A stretch of 64,000 nucleotides of DNA from assembly GCA_965224215.1 (NCBI GenBank), contig CBDCYS010000023.1:114769-178768 (forward strand), read 5' to 3'. Below, piece by piece: positions 8,706 through 15,933 of this stretch. The notes under the pieces were generated by a model that did not search any database, was not told the origin of the DNA, and was given only the letters and a program-made list of their open reading frames with translations. Within the stretch, counting starts at the first letter, position 1. Every line of letters begins with the position of its first letter. This DNA is from CBDCYS01 sp965224215 (GTDB lineage Bacteria; Acidobacteriota; Terriglobia; Bryobacterales; UBA6623). The translations under genes and the position numbers were made by a program.

Positions 8706-9365
8706 CGTCTCAGCCTTACCTTGGCAGGGTTGATTCTTGGACCACACCGCCCCTTGCCACATCCAGTTGAATCCGGATGGGGCCACTCCGCTGAACCAGC
8801 CCTGCAGACTCTATCGCAGGATCGCCGAGCTTGGCCAGCCTTCACGAGCCGGATGTGTCCGGTGATTCGGGAAATCTTCAACCGTTGAAGATCCAGCGAT
8901 CGAGTAAGGAGGTGAGGGAGCTGACGGAGCTTGGTGCTGAAAAGGTCTGACTCTTCCTGGAGGCAAGGGAGTCTGCTGGGAGTGGTGGGAGTCAGGGGAG
9001 TGTTTCCCACCCCAGGAATCATCGGAGTTCATATTGGGGACCCTAGAGAACCCCCCTAACTCCCCTACTCCCCTGACTTCCACGGGAATCAGTCTGGCTT
9101 GGCGGGGGCAGTGCTCAATCCAAGCACTACCTGGCGGTGCTCCTGATTCCTGAACGCTACAATGGGCCCAGCATGGGCGCTGAGATCTCGATGGACTCCG
9201 TTGTCCAGGGGGCGGGCTCGCGAGTGGCGGCCGAAGTGCATGTCCGAGGCCCAGCTGATCCGCGAGGCCGTAAATCCGCACTCCCCTTCACTGACGTGAG
9301 CCGACACAGGAACCCGAGTCGGACAAGACCTGCCGGCAGAAGGACCAGATCTCCGGGTCGAGGCG
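8706..9365. other. Non-coding stretch with purine/pyrimidine-skewed tracts
   Basis: Between about 8930 and 9080 the plus strand is rich in repeated GGGAGT-type words and then in CCCCTA/CTCCCC words (AACTCCCCTACTCCCCTGAC). This gives a partly self-complementary region. Open frames here are all weak shadows, and no gene, RNA or element is supported. Confidence 0.4.
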
Positions 9366-9500
9366 ATGTTTGAACTTCCGCTGAGCACCACCCTGCTGAT
9401 TCTGGGGTTTCCGCTCTTCTGGGTGGCATACACCGTGATCTTTCTTCTGGTGACCCGGAAGTGGGATCAGACGACGAAGAGACCAGAGGACGCTTCGTGA
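9366..9500 (+). CDS. Small membrane subunit-like protein upstream of symporter
   Basis: Forty-four residues, beginning MFELPLSTTLLILGFPLFWV, with one or two hydrophobic helices and a charged tail (RKWDQTTKRPEDAS). The stop codon overlaps the GTG start of the symporter (GTGA), a classical coupling arrangement. Short membrane ORFs fused or coupled to SSS transporters are known, for example YhdT beside PanF. By analogy this could be an accessory subunit. The existence of the ORF is well supported by the overlap; its role is inferred. Confidence 0.65.
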   Translation: MFELPLSTTLLILGFPLFWVAYTVIFLLVTRKWDQTTKRPEDAS

Positions 9501-10987
9501 ACGGAACGATCGTTACCTCTCTGGTGCTCTACTACCTTGTCGTCCTGGTGATCGGCGGTTGGGCGATGCGCAAGGGCGCGGGGCAGAACCTCGAGGGCTA
9601 TCTCTTGGGCGGTCGCAAGCTTGGACCGCTCGTCACCGCGCTGACACTCCAGAGCACGTCGATGAGCGGCTTCATGTTTCTGGGCGCAGGTGCACTCAGC
9701 TACGCAGAAGGTTACTGGGCGCTGTGGTACGCGGCCGGCGACATCGGTGGTGGTGTCGTCAATCTTTCCGTAATCGGCCGGCGAATGCGGAAACTCTCGC
9801 AACTCACCGGATCGCTGACGCCGATCGAGTATCTTGAGAAGCGCTACCCGTCCCCTGCCATCCGACTGTTCGCAGGGGGTCTGACGGTGTTTCTGCTGGG
9901 CGCCTACGTCCTGGCACAATTCATCGCCGGCGGGAAGGGGATGGCCCTGGTCACCGGGATGCCCTACTCCCTGGCCCTCCTGGTGGCCGTCGGGTTCATC
10001 CTCATCTATACCTACTTGGGTGGCTATCTGGCGGTGGCCTATACCGATTTCTTTCAGAGTCTCGTCATGCTCGTCGGCGTCCTATGGATACTGGTCGCCG
10101 CATTGACGGAGGTGGGCGGCCTGTCCGCCGCCAATCGGGCCATCGCCGACCTGGAGCCCTCATTGCTCTCCATCTGGGGCCGAGACCTCCGACACCAGGG
10201 CCAGTGGGGTATTGCTCTGGGTGCGGTGCTCATCTTCTCCATCGGCTACATGGGGTGGCCTCACGTTGTCACCCGGCATATGGCAATGCGGCGTCCGGCA
10301 ACAGCGCGATTGGCAGGCGCCTACGCGACCGTCTGGAACCTGCTCTTCGTTCCGTCTCCCTATCTCCTCGGGATCCTAGCGATCATTATTGTTCCGGACC
10401 TCGCCGATCCGGAGATGGCGATCTTCGAGGTCGCCGAGAAACTCCTCCCGGCCGCGGCCACCGGGATCGTCATGGCCGCCATCATGGCTGCCATCATGTC
10501 AACCGCGGACTCGCTGTTGTTGCAGACCGGATCGATCGCCGCCCGAGATCTCTACGAGCGCTTCTTCAATCCGAACGCTTCGGAGCGCCAGATGGTCTGG
10601 GTATCTCGCCTGATGGTTCTGGCGATCGGCGTAATTGGCTACTTCATCGCCCTCATCCAGCCACCGACGGTCTTCGGGATCGTGGTCTTCGTCACCTCGG
10701 TGTTAGGAAGTGCCTTCTTGCCCGCATACGTCTGCGCCGTGTGGTGGCGGCGAGCCAACGCCCCCGGAGCACTCGCCTCGATGGTGGCGGGCGCGGGAGT
10801 AGCCTTCATGTGGCAGTTGGGTGGTCTGGACGCGGCAAGCGGCCTTCACGCCATGCTGGCTGGGCTCCTAAGCTCGTCCGTGATCATGATCGTCGTCAGT
10901 CTGGCAACGCAGAAAGTGGCTCCGGTGTCTCCTAGAATCCTTGAGTTGATGACCGAAGCGGCGCGCCTGGGGGCGACACCGCGTTGA
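9497..10987 (+). CDS. Sodium:solute symporter (SSS family)
   Basis: About 496 residues with roughly 13 hydrophobic segments. Conserved SSS features include SGFMFLGAGALSYAEGYWALWY near the N-terminus, the GGKGMALVTG and YTYLGGYLAVAYTDFFQ segments, and IMAAIMSTADSLLLQ, which matches the Na+-binding region of TM8. Such proteins co-transport Na+ with proline, pantothenate, sugars or other solutes; the substrate cannot be read from sequence. I use the GTG at 9497 because it overlaps the stop of the small upstream ORF and because the extra 12 codons upstream are hydrophilic and duplicate that ORF's DNA. Confidence 0.9.
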   Translation: MNGTIVTSLVLYYLVVLVIGGWAMRKGAGQNLEGYLLGGRKLGPLVTALTLQSTSMSGFMFLGAGALSYAEGYWALWYAAGDIGGGVVNLSVIGRRMRKLSQLTGSLTPIEYLEKRYPSPAIRLFAGGLTVFLLGAYVLAQFIAGGKGMALVTGMPYSLALLVAVGFILIYTYLGGYLAVAYTDFFQSLVMLVGVLWILVAALTEVGGLSAANRAIADLEPSLLSIWGRDLRHQGQWGIALGAVLIFSIGYMGWPHVVTRHMAMRRPATARLAGAYATVWNLLFVPSPYLLGILAIIIVPDLADPEMAIFEVAEKLLPAAATGIVMAAIMAAIMSTADSLLLQTGSIAARDLYERFFNPNASERQMVWVSRLMVLAIGVIGYFIALIQPPTVFGIVVFVTSVLGSAFLPAYVCAVWWRRANAPGALASMVAGAGVAFMWQLGGLDAASGLHAMLAGLLSSSVIMIVVSLATQKVAPVSPRILELMTEAARLGATPR

Positions 10988-11451
10988 GGTACTCCACCTT
11001 CAATCGGCGTGCTACCCGCGGGGCAGGAGCAACGTGCAGATCCGGCCTAGAGCATAGCCCCAAACAGCTTGCGGTTCAGATGCTTATCGGCCAAGCGTAG
11101 CCAATAGTACTGGCTGCGGTGATCTGCGCCCTCATCGATAATTTCTGATGGAGAACATCAATGATTCCGGCCTTGACGGCTTGAAAGGTTACCGCCCCCG
11201 CAAGGGAAATCGGCAGAGGCTGATCGAGTCGGTCTTCGCTCTGTGGAAGTATTCCTGGATCGAAGACGGCCAACTGCTGGCCAAGAAGGGGACGGACCAC
11301 TACCTGTTTCTGCTTTCCTTTCTTTCAGAGCCGGAGGCAGAACGGTTCGAGGAGAACTTCTCCCAAGACAGGGCCTCCCCAATATCTGTTGGAGTTCTCT
11401 CGTGATCTTTAGGCAAAGGCGACAGCTACTGCCGGGAGGTGCGAACCATCC
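10988..11451. other. Intergenic region, one doubtful ORF
   Basis: An open frame at 11148-11405 (85 codons; contains ALWKYSWIEDGQLLAKKG) has no recognisable domain and no clear ribosome-binding site. It may be decayed coding sequence. Nothing else is supported here. Confidence 0.3.
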
Positions 11452-11538
11452 TCATTCTGCTGTCGGAACCAGGAAGAGGAGGTAGAGAAGAAGCGCACTC
11501 AAGATCACTAGCAGCACTTTGATCCACCGGGTACGCAT
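11452..11538 (-). CDS. Tiny membrane peptide, 28 residues
   Basis: Sequence begins MRTRWIKVLLVILSALLLYL and is almost entirely one hydrophobic helix after a basic N-terminus. A GAGGCGAG stretch just upstream may act as ribosome-binding site. It follows the similar peptide at 11579-11674 by 40 bases on the same strand, which suggests a two-cistron unit. Function unknown. Confidence 0.4.
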   Translation of the reverse strand: MRTRWIKVLLVILSALLLYLLFLVPTAE

Positions 11539-11578
11539 CTCGCCTCTTACCCTGGGGGAGAGCTGGGTCCCGCGCGGC

Positions 11579-11674
11579 TCAGCGCTGGGCTCGTTTACGG
11601 CGTCTCAAGACAATCAGCACGAGCAAGGCCACCGCCAAAATGCCGCAAATAAACCGAACTATTCCGGGATCCAT
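11579..11674 (-). CDS. Tiny membrane peptide, 31 residues
   Basis: Begins MDPGIVRFICGILAVALLVL and ends in a strongly basic tail (RRRKRAQR), giving one transmembrane helix with a cytosolic positive end. GGAG lies 11 bases before the ATG. I have seen comparable short single-helix ORFs in acidobacterial genomes, but cannot name a family. Together with the peptide at 11452-11538 it could form a small membrane-peptide operon. Confidence 0.4.
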   Translation of the reverse strand: MDPGIVRFICGILAVALLVLIVLRRRKRAQR

Positions 11675-12221
11675 GGGTTTCTATCTCCAGTCGGCAGCAT
11701 AGCAGGTCTGGTGACAAAAACTCGCTCAACGAGCCGCTTGAGCCGCTTGAGGAAGAGGCAACGCAACGGACCAAATCGGTTTGGACTTGGATCGAGGAGT
11801 TCTACCTGCCCAGCCCGTGCGGTGGGCCTCGTCTTTCTTCAGCTTTCATCGCCCGCCCTCTACAAAAAACTACTGTTTGTTGGCTGGCCTCGGGGCTCCA
11901 TCTAAGCTCCCTCTTTTCACCCGCTTCTGATGGCGCCTTGCAAGGAGGTTTAAAGCAGGGCCTACTGAGGGGATTTTTCCCTTCTTCAGCTGCAATCCGA
12001 CCCATCCGCCGCTACGCCATCTGCAAACCCTTGGCGACAAGCGGGACCTATCGCAACATTTCGTATAGCGGGCTTGTAGGATAGAAAGGCAGAAACGGAC
12101 CCAAAGCGGACATGCGGAATCATTGGTAGGGTGCTGCTCTTCAATTAGCGTTTGACCGACCATTGAGTGAAAACAACGTGACAGCAGTCTTTATGAAGAG
12201 ATTGTCAGGGAGGTAGTCGAG
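11675..12221. other. Intergenic region without recognisable genes
   Basis: About 550 bases with short overlapping frames that show no protein-like pattern, and no tRNA-like fold that I could find. The last 50 bases before 12222 include AGGGAGGTAG, which serves as ribosome-binding site of the NHL-repeat gene. Confidence 0.4.
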
Positions 12222-12391
12222 ATGTCACATTCAAGCCGATTCAGAGCAACACTCGTCGCAAGTTTCGTCGCGCTGGCTGTGATGGTGGCCGCGGAGTTAA
12301 GCGCCCAACACAGCAATCCGTATCGCGCCTTCTACGGTTGGGCAAAACTCCCGGAGGGGAGGACTCTGGGCGTGGTGGCCGGGATATACCA

Positions 12392-12921
12392 CCTGAATTA
12401 TGCACAGATTCACTTTGCGAGTGTGGCTGCGTTCGTAGCGGGTTGGCGGTCGTCGTGAGGTGGTAGCTCGGCAACTGGCCTTTTGGCTTCTCCGTGTCCG
12501 GTTTCCCTTCCCGCCCAGAATCCGCGTCGTCAAAACCTCGCTCGGAAGTGACGTGTTTCCAGTGCGTTACGGCTAGTGCATAAAATTTTATGCATAGCGC
12601 ATAGCCAGGCTCTCAGATCAGCGCCCTCCCGACCACCGGCAGCAAGCCGCCGTAGGGAGTCGGCTTCCTGCCGCGGAAGTTGTCAGGCGTCGAAGCCCCG
12701 ATTTTATTGGGCCGCGAGGCCGTCACGGCTGGGCCTTGTTGGACGGGCCTTTGGGAGCTATGCTGTTTTCGTCTGGTAACCATGTGGGTGACTTCCTTGG
12801 GGTTGGCTGGCGAAGCTGGAATCTTTGCCAGCCGACCTTTTTACCCCATGTTTTAGGGGGTCCCCAATGGTCCCTTGCGGCTCAGCCCTCCTCAGGTCCA
12901 CGCCGCAGTGCATAATGCAGG
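12392..12921 (-). mobile_element. IS1380-derived MITE, copy A (530 bp)
   Basis: Ends CCTGAATTATGCAC and GTGCATAATGCAGG (one mismatch to the other copies), flanked by TACCA direct repeats (12387-12391 and 12922-12926). Internal sequence is nearly identical to copies B (34593-35122) and C (61984-62513). It matches the two ends of the IS1380-type element but lacks most of the transposase. A palindrome TGCATAAAATTTTATGCA lies at about 12577. Confidence 0.9.
12613..12783 (-). CDS. 56-residue MITE ORF (transposase N-terminus joined to its last codons)
   Basis: Reads MVTRRKQHSSQRPVQQGPAV and continues to ...GGLLPVVGRALI before the stop. The first 50 residues align with the N-terminus of the IS1380 transposase at 877-2322. 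The final residues match that protein's C-terminus (PVVEGALS). The internal deletion joins the two in frame. The same ORF length is kept in all three MITEs. It lacks every catalytic residue. It may be a relic, or a DNA-binding peptide that competes with transposase. Confidence 0.5.
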   Translation of the reverse strand: MVTRRKQHSSQRPVQQGPAVTASRPNKIGASTPDNFRGRKPTPYGGLLPVVGRALI

Positions 12922-14011
12922 TACCAGGATCCTGATGGCCAACACATGTGGCTGATGGACAGGTGTGGCGGGAACAACTGCGCTGGCGTTGACCTAGACC
13001 CGATCCTCAAATTTGACCTGCACGGGAACCTGGTGACGAGCTTTGGCAAGGGGCTCTTCGGGTGGCCTCACGGTTTCTTCGTGGACCACGAAGGAAATCT
13101 CTGGGTGACCGAGGGATCGCCGACAGGAGAACGTCGAGGAGAAGCGGGATTCAAACTCGGCAGGGGGCACCAGGTCTTCAAGTTGAGCCCAGAGGGAAAG
13201 GTATTGATGACCCTGGGCGAAGCGGCCGTCCCCGGGGACGACGAGACCCACTTCAATGGACCCTCCCATGTGCTGGTCGCCCCCGATGGCGAGATCTGGG
13301 TCACGGATGGGCATCGCGGTGGCAATAACCGCCTGGTCAAATTTTCGCCGGATGGGACATTCATCATGCAGATCGGAGGTGGGGTGGACGCTGCGACCGC
13401 TGAGCGCGGCCTATTCAACGATCCCCATCACCTCGCCATGGATTCCCGGGGCCATCTCTACGTTTCCGACCGGGGCAACAATCGAATCCAGATCTTCGAT
13501 CAGGAGGGGACTTTCATCGGGCTTTGGACACATTTCGGGAGACCGAGTTCTATCGCCATTGATGACCAGGACAGAATCTATGTGGTCGATGGCACGACAT
13601 CCTTGACCGGTGTATTGGACACAGAGTTCTCGGGCGGCGGGAGCTATGGGTACGACAGGGGCATCCGTATCGGCAGCGCCGAGACTGGTTCGATCGAGAC
13701 CTTCATCCCCGAGCTTCAGCTGTCCGGATTCACCGAGAACGGCCAACCGCTCGGCGTCGATCAGGAGTTCATTGGGTTGCATCCCGACGGCAGCATCCTC
13801 GTGGGGGAAGTCGCGGGCAGACGCCTGGTGCAGTGGGTCCGGGTCAGGAAGTAGCCAGCTCGTGGGACAGGTCGCCACCTAATTATCCAGCCCATACGTA
13901 TGCACATTGTTTGCCTTGAAACAACTGCGCTGGCCGCTTCCCCAATGCGCCCCTGAACGTTGCGCCCCTGAACGTTTAGCGTACGTCGATAGCTGTCTGG
14001 GAAATAACTTT

Positions 14012-14116
14012 CTCACCACTTATCCACTGTCAGAGACCTCCTCCGAGTCCTAGGAAGCGCTGAAAACCTCGCGTCTATTGAGTTATCATGGCCTTGAGCC
14101 AGATAGCTGGTGGGAA
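14012..14116 (+). repeat. Palindromic intergenic repeat, copy 1 (intron home site)
   Basis: A block of about 105 bases with the shared words CTGTCAGAGACC, CCGAGTC, GCTGAAAACC, TCTATTGAGTTA and CTGGTGGGAA. It also occurs at 28839-28946 and 55742-55848, with half copies at 32679 and 54388. Its ends are inversely related (CACCA...TATCC versus GAT..CTGGTGG). The intron starts directly after its terminal GGGAA. Confidence 0.7.
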
Positions 14117-15001
14117 GTGTGTCCAGTCAAGGCTGGCATGTTCAGTGGGAGACAGTCCCACCGGGGTAAAAGTCAGAGCCCCGTAGCTTGGGTTGCATCC
14201 GTGTGGAGGAAACGAAGCCGATGAAGCCAACTGACAAAGCCATCCTTGGGATGGTGAGCAAGTCACCGGGCCGTAACAAAAGTGAACCCATAGGTGGCCT
14301 CGAAAAGCTAAAACCCCGGAGGCCGAACCCTCTTTCCACGGGTGAAGGCAGCATGGCCTGGCGCAGACTGACTGCAGCGCCAGTTCACTCCGGCGGGGTG
14401 CTAGGGACAGCACGGTGACAAGGGCATGCTAAGCAACTGGAGAAGCCCTCCTCGTCCCGTCGAGAAATTGGCGGAGCAGGGAAGCCGTATAACTGGCGAA
14501 AACCAGGAAATCGGTGGAAGGCGAGAGGATGGCGGCTAGGTTCGTAGTAGTGAGGAAGCGGGGTAACGCCCGTGGAGCGAAGGAGCCTTGCTGCACATGA
14601 AGTCTTGGTCAACACAGTGAGGCAGGGGCGAAATGATAAAAGCGTCCGGTAGTCTGCAGGATCTGAGACGAAGACTATACGGCAAGGGGAAGGCTGAACG
14701 GACTTGGCGTTAACCCAAGGCCTCGGTCGGAAGCGGTGGAGTAGTCAATGGCGAGAGCAGACACCTGGATTCGGGTGACGGCTTCCGAGCTGTCGTCGAA
14801 AGCAACTCCGATCGGATAGGTCTCATAAACCTTGTCGTGAAGTGTGCAGGAGCGCGTAGTGAAGGAAATCTTCATGCTGCGTGCGAGGTGGCGGGAGCTG
14901 GAAACGGAGCCACGGACACGGTTAACCGGGCACGAAGGGGGAAACCCCGGATACAGCCAAGCCAGGTCCTGACGGGCCACCGCGCCAGTTCCCGACCCTA
15001 C
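14117..15001 (+). mobile_element. ORF-less group II intron-like element, copy 1 (885 bp)
   Basis: Begins GTGTGTCCAG, fitting the GUGYG 5' rule, and ends CCCTAC, fitting the AY 3' rule. At 14633-14713 it keeps a 26-codon frame MIKASGSLQDLRRRLYGKGK followed by AERTWR and a stop, which I recognise as the N-terminus of group II intron reverse transcriptases; the rest of the enzyme is deleted. At 14852-14884 a 33-base hairpin resembles domain V: 8 bp lower stem, 2-base bulge on the 3' side, 5 bp upper stem, GAAAT loop, with AGC at the 5' base. It lies about 117 bases from the 3' end, further than usual, so the domain V call is tentative. Splicing or mobility would need a maturase from elsewhere. 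Confidence 0.65.
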
Positions 15002-15886
15002 GTGTGTCCAGTCAAGGCTGGCATGTTCAGTGGGAGACAGTCCCACCGGGGTAAAAGTCAGAGCCCCGTAGCTTGGGTTGCATCCGTGTGGAGGAAACGA
15101 AGCCGATGAAGCCAACTGACAAAGCCATCCTTGGGATGGTGAGCAAGTCACCGGGCCGTAACAAAAGTGAACCCATAGGTGGCCTCGAAAAGCTAAAACC
15201 CCGGAGGCCGAACCCTCTTTCCACGGGTGAAGGCAGCATGGCCTGGCGCAGACTGACTGCAGCGCCAGTTCACTCCGGCGGGGTGCTAGGGACAGCACGG
15301 TGACAAGGGCATGCTAAGCAACTGGAGAAGCCCTCCTCGTCCCGTCGAGAAATTGGCGGAGCAGGGAAGCCGTATAACTGGCGAAAACCAGGAAATCGGT
15401 GGAAGGCGAGAGGATGGCGGCTAGGTTCGTAGTAGTGAGGAAGCGGGGTAACGCCCGTGGAGCGAAGGAGCCTTGCTGCACATGAAGTCTTGGTCAACAC
15501 AGTGAGGCAGGGGCGAAATGATAAAAGCGTCCGGTAGTCTGCAGGATCTGAGACGAAGACTATACGGCAAGGGGAAGGCTGAACGGACTTGGCGTTAACC
15601 CAAGGCCTCGGTCGGAAGCGGTGGAGTAGTCAATGGCGAGAGCAGACACCTGGATTCGGGTGACGGCTTCCGAGCTGTCGTCGAAAGCAACTCCGATCGG
15701 ATAGGTCTCATAAACCTTGTCGTGAAGTGTGCAGGAGCGCGTAGTGAAGGAAATCTTCATGCTGCGTGCGAGGTGGCGGGAGCTGGAAACGGAGCCACGG
15801 ACACGGTTAACCGGGCACGAAGGGGGAAACCCCGGATACAGCCAAGCCAGGTCCTGACGGGCCACCGCGCCAGTTCCCGACCCTAC
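15002..15886 (+). mobile_element. ORF-less group II intron-like element, copy 2 (885 bp, tandem)
   Basis: Starts on the base after copy 1 ends and appears base-for-base identical to it over its full length, including the reverse-transcriptase remnant (15518-15598). The direct abutment ...CCCTAC/GTGTG... defines both element ends precisely. The 3' flank GGCTTGTAATC is the same as after copy 3 at 29831. The pair lies between the NHL gene and the kinase-type start at 15934. Confidence 0.68.
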
Positions 15887-15917
15887 GGCTTGTAATCAAC
15901 AGCTATCTGAAGCGCGG

Positions 15918-15923
15918 TACAAT
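15918..15923 (+). promoter_or_regulatory. TACAAT -10 box upstream of kinase-type start
   Basis: TACAAT ends 10 bases before the ATG at 15934. The same box at the same distance precedes the complete kinase at 29876, and TACAAT also precedes the kinase remnant at 48342 (21 bases). No Shine-Dalgarno sequence is seen. This spacing suggests transcription starting at or very near the start codon, i.e. leaderless messages. Confidence 0.5.
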
Positions 15924-15933
15924 CTGGGCGTCG

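Larger units (their letters stand above)
12222..13854 (+). pseudogene. Secreted NHL-repeat protein, interrupted by a MITE
   Basis: The first part (12222-12391) encodes a signal peptide (RATLVASFVALAVMVAAELSA) and the start of the mature protein; the rest (12922-13854) is a six-bladed NHL-type propeller with repeats such as WPHGFFVDHEGNLWVTEG, FNGPSHVLVAPDGEIWVTDG and FNDPHHLAMDSRGHLYVSDR. Removing the 530 bp MITE and one TACCA duplication restores a continuous frame (GIYQDPDGQHMWLMDRCG). Proteins of this build include peptidyl-alpha-hydroxyglycine lyase-like enzymes; that role is only a family suggestion. The MITE introduces a TGA immediately after the junction, so the full protein is not made. 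Confidence 0.82.

Noticed and set aside
14675..15298. Minus-strand frame of 207 codons and its shorter versions repeated at several places
   Set aside because: Lies antisense within the intron copies; the repetition reflects the repeated intron, not a protein family. Such frames in repeats are often misannotated as conserved hypothetical proteins.
14117..15886. CRISPR or tandem-repeat array reading of the repeated blocks
   Set aside because: Only two long adjacent units, no short repeat-spacer structure, and unit ends that match intron boundaries.
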